A stretch of DNA of 64,000 nt, from contig JACDGP010000010.1 of the NCBI GenBank assembly GCA_013821605.1, positions 1-64,000 of the forward strand, written 5' to 3'. The notes below the pieces were generated by a model, which was not told where the DNA came from, ran no database searches, and was given only the letters and a program-made list of their open reading frames with translations. Origin of the DNA: Herpetosiphonaceae bacterium. Lineage in GTDB: Bacteria > Chloroflexota > Chloroflexia > Chloroflexales > Kallotenuaceae. How positions within the stretch are numbered: the first letter of the stretch is position 1; each line of letters begins with the position of its first letter. Positions 37,199-45,200 of the stretch are shown here, one piece after another. A program made the translations under genes and the position numbers.

Positions 37199-37516
37199 CG
37201 ACACCTCGCTTGGTATATATCCCTTTTTGTACCCCTTATTCTATACATCCTCCTCTTCCAAAATGCAATGCTGGTGTGATGTACTAAGGGCACACCAGGC
37301 TCTAGGACACCGGCTTCGTGTGCCAGAGCTGGGGCATCTGTGCGAAGCCCTACCCGTTGGGTGGGAGTAGACGACGACAAGGAGGATGAGCATGGACGCT
37401 AGAAGGCCGACATACGGGCGGTATCGCTGACGGCCTTAAACTGATCACACCGTTCTCGCCCCCTCGCCCGCGTTGCCAGCGTCTGTCCGCCTGTTACGAA
37501 AGAAAGGAGCTACCCC
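37199..37516. other. Divergent intergenic region between STAND copy A and the lipoprotein hydrolases
   Basis: 318 bases with no full gene. It contains a promoter for copy A (37240-37268) and a micro-ORF at 37392-37430 on the plus strand (12 codons, MDARRPTYGRYR) behind a very strong AAGGAGGATGAGC. The ribosome site of the hydrolase (AAAGGAG) ends it. The micro-ORF could be a leader peptide or a relic; its start region resembles AGGAGGATGAAC-ATG near 41927 on the other strand. Confidence 0.45.
37240..37268 (-). promoter_or_regulatory. Sigma-70-type promoter for STAND copy A
   Basis: Minus strand: TTGCAT (37263-37268), 17-base spacer, TATAGA (37240-37245; TAGAAT two bases on is also possible). 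This gives a leader of about 35 bases before ATG 37198. Confidence 0.5.
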
Positions 37517-38569
37517 ATGCATCGCCAGTTCCTCGTGCTCACGCTGCTGCCCCTGACCTTCAGTCTCGCAGCTTGTGGCACCACGCAAGCTGCCCCGCAG
37601 GTCGCCGCGCAGCCCACCGTTGCCCCCACTGCCGCCACAAGCCCAACCATAGTCCCACAGCCTACAGTCGAACTCACTCCCACGACGATAGTCGCGATCC
37701 CCACGGCAAGTGCTGCACCGATGGCTGTTACAGTCGTGAATGAGGCTCTGTCCGTATTCCGCAAGAAAATAGATCTGGGCGGCTATGGCCTCTTTATCAA
37801 ATGCTTCGGCATGGGGAGCCCGACGGTCGTCCTTGATGCTGGTGGAACACGCCCGTCGAGTGACTGGGCTACCGTTATAATCGGAGTGATGAAATTCACA
37901 CGTGTCTGTGCCTATGACCGCGCGGGATTAGGCGAGAGCGACCCGGCACCGAAACCGCGGACCAGCCAAGATATGGTGAAGGACCTACATACCTTGTTAG
38001 TCAATGCCAATATTGCAGGACCCTATGTCCTGGTCGGGCATTCGGTGGCGGGCTGGAATGTCCAGTTGTACGCCAGCCAGTACCCGAAGGAGGTCGCCGG
38101 GATCGTCTTGGTCGATACCTCCCACCCTGACCAGTTTACCCGTGTGGTGGCGGCACTCCCGCCCAAGTCCTCAGGCGAAAGTGCTGACCTCACCCAGTTC
38201 CGGAAAGACTGGGAAGAAACCTATACTTCTCCCTATGCAAATTCGCCAGATAATCCCGAGGGACAGGACTTTGTTGCGAGCGCCGCACAAGTGCGCGCTG
38301 CCGGATCATTGGGTGACATCCTACTCGTCGTGCTCGCAGCCGGCAATCATGAATTTCCGCCGTCCTTTTCGGCAGATCTAGTGGCGAACATCGAGCATGT
38401 GTTGCTGGCCCTACAAAATGAGCACGCCGCCCTCTCGTCGAACAGCCTCTTAATTATGGCCAAAAGCAGTGGCCACTGCATCCACTGCGACCATCCTGAG
38501 ATCGTGAGTGATGCAATACAGCAGGTCGTTGAATCGGCGAGAAATCATACGCGGCTCAAGGCACCCTAA
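37517..38569 (+). CDS. Lipoprotein alpha/beta hydrolase
   Basis: 350 residues. The signal peptide ends in a lipobox, SLAACGTT, so the protein is lipid-anchored outside the cytoplasmic membrane; a Thr/Pro/Ala-rich spacer of about 50 residues follows. The hydrolase core shows the oxyanion-hole region VVLDAGGT, YDRAGLGESD, nucleophile elbow LVGHSVAGWNV (Ser), VDTSHPDQ, and the catalytic His in SSGHCIHCDHPEIV. The substrate is unknown; the fold covers esterases, peptidases and lactonases. AAAGGAG precedes ATG. It is followed after 73 bases by a second lipoprotein hydrolase and diverges from STAND copy A. Its C-terminus is duplicated as a relic at 41014-41193. Confidence 0.9.
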   Translation: MHRQFLVLTLLPLTFSLAACGTTQAAPQVAAQPTVAPTAATSPTIVPQPTVELTPTTIVAIPTASAAPMAVTVVNEALSVFRKKIDLGGYGLFIKCFGMGSPTVVLDAGGTRPSSDWATVIIGVMKFTRVCAYDRAGLGESDPAPKPRTSQDMVKDLHTLLVNANIAGPYVLVGHSVAGWNVQLYASQYPKEVAGIVLVDTSHPDQFTRVVAALPPKSSGESADLTQFRKDWEETYTSPYANSPDNPEGQDFVASAAQVRAAGSLGDILLVVLAAGNHEFPPSFSADLVANIEHVLLALQNEHAALSSNSLLIMAKSSGHCIHCDHPEIVSDAIQQVVESARNHTRLKAP

Positions 38570-38642
38570 TCGCGCTGTTCACTCTTTCTTACTCGATTCC
38601 TCATGTGGCTAGCACCTTCAGCCTATTTCACAAGGAGCTCCC

Positions 38643-39917
38643 ATGTCAAACTGTTTTACCATGTTTGCAGTTCTTTGCTTGACTGTTAGTCTTGCAGCCT
38701 GTGCTTCACTGCCATCGGTATCTCAGGTCGCCCCTACCACTGTGACATCAACCGCCACCTCTGTCTCCACCCCTCCGCCAACCGCGACCCCTATACCCAC
38801 CACCCCTGCACCAACCGTCACTCTTGCCCCCACTACACCTGCGCCAACCGCTACATCTGCTCAGACGGCTCCATCAGCAGCCGCTACAGCTTCCGGAGAC
38901 CGCCAACCGCCCCTAGACATCGCAGCCCAAGTTGATGCGCTGATGAATAAGTACGTCGCAGCGCACCTCTTTAGTGGCAGTGTGCACATCGCCCACAATG
39001 GGACCGTGCTGATCTCCAAGGGCTATGGTCTGGCGGATCAGGAGCAGAAGATACCGAATACACCACAGATACGGTTTAGCATTGCATCGCTGACGAAACA
39101 ATTCACGGCGATGGCCGTTTTGCAACTTCAACAACAAGGCAAGCTGCAGGTGCAGGACTCAGTCTGTCGATATGTGCCTGATTGTCCCACTGCCTGGCAA
39201 GGGATGACAATCCATCAGTTGTTGACACATACTGCCGGTGTGCCAGACTTGAGTGACGCAGACTTCCAAGCACTTCAGCCCACTCCCAACAGCTTCGAGC
39301 AACTCATTGCCAAGACCAAAAGCAAGCCGCTCGACTTTCAACCTGGCTCCAAATGGAGCTACAGCAATGCGGGCTATATGATTCTCGCGCTCATCATCGA
39401 GGGGGTGTCGGGGACATCATATCCCGCATTCTTGCAGAAGTCGATTTTCGCCCCGTTGCACATGAACGATACTGGCTACGTCCAGCCCAGTGATAAGGTA
39501 GCACTTGGCTATGACAATTCGTTTTCCAAGGCCGCCCCATTTGATCCGGTGCTGCTGTATGGTGCTGCCGGGCTCTTCTCCACGACGGAAGATCTTTACC
39601 GTTGGAGTCAAGCCCTCTCAACGACGCAATTGGTCTCGCAGAAGCTGCTTGACCAGATGTTCACGCCGTTCGCATCCGCACTGCCCGTTGGATCTGCAGA
39701 AGAACCTGGGGGCGCCTGGTATGGGTACGGGTGGGGCATAACCAAGCGCTTAAATCGGCGGATGGCCATCCATGAAGGCATCATCCGAGGATACCACAGT
39801 CTTGTTGAGCGCTATCTGGATGACAAGGTTTCGATCATCCTGCTCAGCAATCAGAATAATACGGAGCTGGATGACATTGGTAAGGCGCTCGCGCCGATCA
39901 TATTCAATGAAAAATGA
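38643..39917 (+). CDS. Lipoprotein serine beta-lactamase-family (class C-like/DD-peptidase) hydrolase
   Basis: 424 residues. Lipobox SLAACASL and a long Thr/Pro-rich spacer (about residues 25-85) tether the enzyme outside the membrane. The beta-lactamase-fold domain has the nucleophile motif SIASLTKQF (SxxK), YSNAGY (YxN), and HEGIIRG in place of the usual HxG loop. This family includes esterases, D-aminopeptidases and penicillin-binding-protein-like enzymes, so resistance is not implied. CAAGGAG precedes ATG 38643. It is transcribed with the alpha/beta hydrolase. A degraded copy of its 3' end appears at 41221-41270. Confidence 0.9.
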   Translation: MSNCFTMFAVLCLTVSLAACASLPSVSQVAPTTVTSTATSVSTPPPTATPIPTTPAPTVTLAPTTPAPTATSAQTAPSAAATASGDRQPPLDIAAQVDALMNKYVAAHLFSGSVHIAHNGTVLISKGYGLADQEQKIPNTPQIRFSIASLTKQFTAMAVLQLQQQGKLQVQDSVCRYVPDCPTAWQGMTIHQLLTHTAGVPDLSDADFQALQPTPNSFEQLIAKTKSKPLDFQPGSKWSYSNAGYMILALIIEGVSGTSYPAFLQKSIFAPLHMNDTGYVQPSDKVALGYDNSFSKAAPFDPVLLYGAAGLFSTTEDLYRWSQALSTTQLVSQKLLDQMFTPFASALPVGSAEEPGGAWYGYGWGITKRLNRRMAIHEGIIRGYHSLVERYLDDKVSIILLSNQNNTELDDIGKALAPIIFNEK

Positions 39918-40055
39918 GCGCTCTGCTTTCTACCGAGCTACGACGCTACCGCCAAAGAACCCTAGCGATGGCAACCAAGAGTGATGAGTTTTGCACCAAA
40001 CTGTTAGAGATCCGGTTCTTCCCCTGCTATCAGGACTGTTCGATATTGGTTTCGG

Positions 40056-41014
40056 TCACTCTGGACTGGTACCACCGATACTGTACTGGGCACGCTCATC
40101 AGCCGAGAAATCGCGCAGAAGCCGACCGGACAGGTAGCGAATCGTATCATGGTAATCGATATGCCATTGTCGCGCGCAGTGTTCTTTGCTACTAAGAAGG
40201 ATGGAGCGCCCATCGGGCGAGATCGCACCAGGGCCCATGCTCATGCGGCCTGGGAAACGGCGCACCTCCGCACCAGTCTCAACATCCCATAGTCGCGCGG
40301 TCTTGTCGGCGCTGCTGGTCAGCACACGCTGACCATCGGCTGTATACGCGACGCCCCAGACCACATCGGTGTGCCCGATGAGGCGCTGTAGCTCGCGGCC
40401 GGTCTCCGGGTCCCACAGGCGCACCGTCCCATCCCAGCTCCCAGTTAGCACCGTACGCCCATCCGGTGCGTAGGCCACGCTCGCCGCGCCGTCCGGTAGC
40501 GCAAGCACCTGGAGCGCAGTGCCGGTCCGGGCGTCCCAGAGCCGTGCCGTCTTATCGTAGCCGCCGGTAAGAATCTTCAGACCATCGGGAGCGTACGCGA
40601 CGTGGAACACTGCGCCCGTATGATCGGTAAAGGTGACAAGCTCGGCCCCGGTCGTGACATCCGACAACCGCGCCGTCTTGTCCCAACTCCCCGTGAGCAC
40701 CGAGCGACCATCCGGCGCATAGGCAACGTTATTGCTAGGAGGGGCGGTATGACCCAGGAAGCGACGTAGCTCCTGGCCGGTCTCTACATCCCAAAGCCGT
40801 GTGGTCAAGTCGCCGCTGCTGGTAAGCACATAGCGGCCATCTGGAGAGAAGGCCACGCCGATGATGTGGGACGTATGGCCCGCAAAGATCTTGAGCTCCT
40901 GACCGGTCTGCACATCCCAGAGCCGGACCGTTTTGTCTAGACTCCCCGTGAGCACATACCTACCGTCAGGTGAATAGGCTACACTGTCCATCGCATCGGT
41001 ATGGCCGGCGAAGA
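40056..41014 (-). pseudogene. WD40 fragment of a second STAND gene (copy B relic)
   Basis: Seven WD40 repeats (one propeller) and the same C-terminal tail as copies A and C (YHDTIRYLSGRLLRDFSADER). It lacks the HTH, NTPase and first propeller. The frame runs on to 41087, but from 41014 upward it is the antisense of an alpha/beta-hydrolase fragment, so the real homology ends there. No ribosome site or plausible start is seen. The last blade is decayed (GRMSMGPGAISPDGRS). Expression as a free propeller is possible but unsupported. Confidence 0.8.
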
Positions 41015-41193
41015 TGGAGCAGGCATGGCAAGCCATGCAAAAAGAGCAGGTTGCGCTCTCATCGAACAGCATCCAGATTATTGCCAAAGGGAGTAACTAC
41101 TGCATCCACTGCGACCATCCTGGCATCGTAGCTGATGCGATACAGCAGGTTGTTGACGCTGTGCGAAATCATACACGGCTCAAGGCACCCTAA
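41014..41193 (+). pseudogene. Relic of the alpha/beta hydrolase C-terminus
   Basis: Frame +, ending at TAA 41191-41193, encodes 59 residues that align with the end of the 37517-38569 hydrolase: ALSSNSIQIIAKGSNYCIHC against ALSSNSLLIMAKSSGHCIHC, and RNHTRLKAP identical at the end. The catalytic His (SGH) has become SNY. Nucleotide identity continues to the bases after the stop (TAATCGC). It is head-to-head with the truncated WD40 relic, just as the intact genes are. Confidence 0.85.
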
Positions 41194-41220
41194 TCGCTGA
41201 GCGCTCCAAACGGCAAGGGA

Positions 41221-41270
41221 GCGATCACCATGCTCAGCAATTAGAATGAGACCGTGCCAGATACATCAGG
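41221..41270 (+). pseudogene. Relic of the beta-lactamase-family gene 3' end
   Basis: GATCACCATGCTCAGCAA followed by TTAGAATGAGACCG resembles 39829-39878 (GATCATCCTGCTCAGCAA, TCAGAATAATACGG), i.e. the ILLSNQNNTE segment, with an in-frame stop where Gln stood. It is short, but it falls in the expected order after the hydrolase relic. Confidence 0.55.
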
Positions 41271-41444
41271 CGTTCCCACAGATGGCACTAGCAACGCCGC
41301 TGGTGATAGGGCTTCTCAAAAATCGGAATAGAGGCAGGCGACCCCGCCTCACTCTTTACCCAGCTTCCTGATCCACGCGCGTCATGGTCGCTATGCTTGC
41401 TTGGTGCGGTGCTTCGAGCCTTCCGCCTCTCCTGCCGCACCCGC

Positions 41445-41840
41445 TTAGCGCTTCTCTGGCGTTGCAGAGGGCAAGGTCGCGCCCATGTGCCGTAGATCAT
41501 TACATTCTGCCGTGCGGAAGTTCTGTGGCTGCTGGCATTCCCACTGGCGAATGCCTATGCCCGCCGGCTTCGTGGGACCGGATGTCGCATCCCCAAAATG
41601 CCGCAGATCGTTGCAGCGCGCCGTGGCAAACTGCTGCGGATAACGACAACTTTCCATGATGCTGCTTGCCCCCGGCTCAACCCCCACTCCTTGCGTGGCA
41701 GTTGGCACGCTACTTGATTGCGACGTGGCGCCAGACGATGGAGGTACCATACCGCAGGCTGTCAATCCGCTCACACACATAAGCAGGGCGAGGCCAGTAC
41801 GATGGTGATTGAACCGCGCCCATTTTATGTATTTGTTCAC
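41445..41840 (-). CDS. Small lipoprotein with two cysteine-pair repeats
   Basis: 131 residues from GTG 41840 (GGAG 8 bases upstream). The signal peptide ends in the lipobox GLTACGM. After a Ser/Thr-rich spacer come two copies of a motif about 40 residues apart: CRYPQQFATARCNDLRHFG and CQQPQNFRTAECNDLRHMG. The pattern Cys-x3-Pro-Gln-x-Phe-x-Thr-Ala-x-Cys-Asn-Asp-Leu-Arg-His is not one I can name. Two Cys per repeat could form a disulphide outside the membrane. An upstream ATG 41927 behind AGGAGG is also open, but would put 60 residues before the lipobox. It diverges from STAND copy C. Confidence 0.68.
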   Translation of the reverse strand: MNKYIKWARFNHHRTGLALLMCVSGLTACGMVPPSSGATSQSSSVPTATQGVGVEPGASSIMESCRYPQQFATARCNDLRHFGDATSGPTKPAGIGIRQWECQQPQNFRTAECNDLRHMGATLPSATPEKR

Positions 41841-42218
41841 AGAGTGCGCTCCACGCGCCTGCTGTACGTTGCCCCCCACTACCGCCGCTGCCTGCATCCT
41901 TCCTCGGTCAACGCCTCGCGTCTTCATGTTCATCCTCCTGGTGTTGTTGGTCTGTCTGGAGAGAAGTAGAGCAGGAGGACGGTACCGGTGGGTATGGCTG
42001 AGCCCTACAATGAGCCATACCGCGAGCCATACAATACACACCTTGTAGGGTTTCCCATACTCCAGGGGGACAACCGCTTATGCGCCTCACGCGAACTCGT
42101 CGCTTGACTTATGACGTAGAATTGGCCATACAGTTTGCTCCCCGCGCCATCTGGCTATGTCATCCTCCAAGGCGATCTCGGCGATATCGATGGCGTGTGG
42201 ACGAACGTGGAGCGTGTA
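41841..42218. other. Divergent region upstream of STAND copy C
   Basis: 378 bases without an assured gene, though the lipoprotein frame could extend through part of it (to ATG 41927). The most striking content is the nested inverted repeat at 41992-42060. A TTGACT at 42104-42109 may be a -35 box for copy C, but no good -10 follows. Confidence 0.45.
41992..42060. repeat. Nested inverted repeats between two divergent genes
   Basis: GTATGGCT (41992-41999) is complementary to AGCCATAC (42013-42020, and again 42025-42032). CCCTACAA (42003-42010) is complementary to TTGTAGGG (42043-42050). An outer GTATGG (41992-41997) pairs with CCATAC (42055-42060). The two long-range pairings are compatible with one extended stem with a 3-5-base internal loop; the short-range pairing is an alternative fold. 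It may be an operator, an RNA switch or a mobile-element remnant. Confidence 0.55.
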
Positions 42219-45200
42219 ATGGACGACCCCGTCTCGTTCGGGCAATGGCTCAAACGTCGGCGCAAGGCTCTGGATCTTACCCAAGAACAACTCGCACGCC
42301 GGGTGGGCTGTGCCATGATGACAATCCAGAAAATTGAGGCCGACGAGCGTCGCCCATCTCGGGAGATCGCTGTGCTCTTGGCGGAGCAGTTGGAAGTTCC
42401 ACTTGACGATCGCCCCACTTTTGTGCGAATGGCGCGTGGCAGCCTGCAAGCAAACCCCTCGATCCCACTTCCTGTACCGCCTCTTCCCCAACCACATTCA
42501 CCTCACGATCCCGGCAACCAGATAACGAAGGGCTACGATATCCAGGTGCGCAGCGGCTCTGGGACGACATCGTCCCATCAGCACGATCGTCCTAGTGATC
42601 CCGCAGGTTCCGCTCCTCTCCAGGACGATCTGGAAGCACCGACCACAACAAATATGGCCGGTAGGGGCAACGATGCGTCGCTCCAAGTTCCGTTGCCGAA
42701 CCCCTTCAAAGGGCTGCGAGCATTTGGATCAGCAGATGTCGCCGATTTCTTTGGCCGAGACGTCTTGATCGCGCGTTTGATCGAACGGTTCGCGGAACAG
42801 GATGAGGTGCCGCGGTTGCTGGCCATTGTTGGCCCAAGCGGCAGTGGTAAATCCAGTGTCGTTCGCGCCGGTCTATTGCCTGCCTTGCGACGCGGTGCCC
42901 TGCCCGGCTCGGAGCAATGGTTCCTGGTTGAGGTGACACCGGGCACACATCCGCTTGAGGAGCTAGAGGCGGCCCTGCTGCGTGTGGCGGTCAATCCGCC
43001 GCCAAGCCTGCTGGAGCAACTTGAGGCCGACACACGCGGTCTAGTCCGCGCAGTGAAGCGGCTGCTACCACCCGATGAGGCTGTCGAACTCGTCCTGGTG
43101 ATTGACCAGTTCGAGGAACTCTTTACCCTAGTGGCCGAGGAGCGCCTCCGGGCTCATCTACTCGCGAGCCTCGTCGCAGCGGCCCAGGATCCCCGCTCAC
43201 GACTGCGTCTGGTCGTGACGCTACGTGCCGACTTCCTTGACCATGTACTCCAGTACATACAGTTTGGCGATTTGATCCGCTGCGGCATGGAACTCGTGTT
43301 GCCACTTGGGCCAGACGAGCTTGAGCAAGCCATTAGCCGACCAGTGGAACGTGTGGGACTCGCGCTTGAGCCCGGCCTCACTGCAGTGATCATCCGGGAT
43401 GTCAACGACCAGCCGGGCGCACTCCCATTGCTGCAGTACGCGTTGTCCGAACTGTTCGAGCGCAAGGCTGATCACACCCTGACACTTCAAGACTACCGGG
43501 CCAGCGGTGGCGTGCTCGGCGCGCTGACACGTCGCGCGGACGATCTATATGCCGCCCTCGCCGTGCCCACCCAGGAGGTGGCCCGGCAGCTCTTTCTGCG
43601 GCTGATCACCTTGGGCGACGGGGTCGAGGATACGCGGCGGAGGGTCCGGCAGTCGGAACTGCCGGGTGATCCTACGGCCCTCGCCACCGTCACGGCGACC
43701 TACGGTCGCTACCGGCTGTTGACCTTTGATCGGGACCCTATGACCCGCGAGCCGACCGTCGAGGTTGCCCACGAGGCGTTAATCCGCAGCTGGCCACGGC
43801 TGCGCGCCTGGCTCGATCAGAGCCGCGATGATCTCTGGGCGCAGCGACAACTTTTGATCGCCACCGATGAGTGGGCTGGTGCCGGTCACGACGCGACCTT
43901 CCTTGCCACGGGGGCGCGCTTGGCTCGCTTTAGCATGCTCGCCACGAGCGGCACGGTTGCCCTGAATACGCAGGAGCAAGCCTTCTTGCAGGAGAGCACG
44001 GCGGAACGGGAACGACAAGCGACGGTCGAGCGCGAGCGACAAGCGCGTGAGGCGATGCTACAACGCCGTGCGACCAATCGCTTGCGCTTCCTCGCTGCGA
44101 CCCTCGCCAGCTTTCTGGCGGTCGTCACGGTGTTATCGTTGCTGCTTTTAGCGAGTCGGAACGATGCCATCGTGCAGCGCAAACAAGCGGTCGACAATGC
44201 GGTCACGGCAGTGGCTAACCTAGCTCGCTCGGAAGCCCAGCGCTTGGCGGCCGAGGCCGGTGTCCTCTACCAGGGAAGTGGCAATGCCGACGTCGTCGCC
44301 TTGCTGAGCATCCGCTCGATCCAGGCTCAGTACTCACCCCAGGGAGACGCAGCGCTGACAAACGCGACACTGTTAGACTATCCCCATCAGGTGTTTGTCG
44401 GGCACCGTGCGCCGCTCCAGACCGTTGCTTGGACGCCTGATGGAAAGGCCGTCCTCACCGGCAGCCAGGACGGGACGGCGCTGCTCTGGGATCTCCAGAC
44501 GGCAAAAATCCGCCAGACCTTTAATGTTGGCAGTGCTGTGACCAGTGTCGTCGTTTCGCCCAATGGTCAGGATGTGCTCATTGGTAGCTTCGGGGGCACT
44601 GTCCAGCTCTGGGAGCTTGCGACCGCTAAGCCGCTGCGGTCCTTTAGCGGGACCAGCGGACCGATTGCCACGGTTGCCTTTGCCCCCGATGGGCGGCACG
44701 TCCTCAGTACCAGTGAAGATACGGCCTTCCTTTGGGACGCTCAGACTGGACAGGTTGTCCAGAAATTTGTCGGGCATGCGTCTGGGCTGTGGAGCGTCGC
44801 CATCTCAAGCGATGGTCGGACTGTGCTCACGGCCAGTGACGATACCACGGCACGGCTGTGGAATGCCGCAACAGGTCAAGAAATCCAAACGTTCCGCGGT
44901 CATACGAAGGCCGTCGAAACTGCCGTATTCTCACCCGATGGCGAGGCGGTCTTAACGGGCAGCGATGACAAGACGGCGCGGCTGTGGGACGTGAAGACGG
45001 GGCAGGAGATCCGTCGCTTCACCGGCCATACCGATATCGTCTATGGCGCTATCTTCTCACCCGATGGGCACCAGGTTGTGACCGCGAGCGGGGATCGTAC
45101 CACGCGCGTGTGGGCGCGCGATACAGGACAGGAGTTGCAGCGTTTTACCGGTCACACCACCATGGTGCGCAGTGTTGTCTTCTCGCCCGACGGTCAATTT

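Noticed and set aside
38643-39917. Antibiotic-resistance beta-lactamase
   Set aside because: Belongs to the broad serine-hydrolase/esterase branch (SLTK, YSN, HEG) with a lipoprotein anchor; nothing indicates resistance activity.
41014-41087. N-terminal residues of the copy B WD40 frame
   Set aside because: They are the antisense of the hydrolase relic, so they are not part of the WD40 gene.
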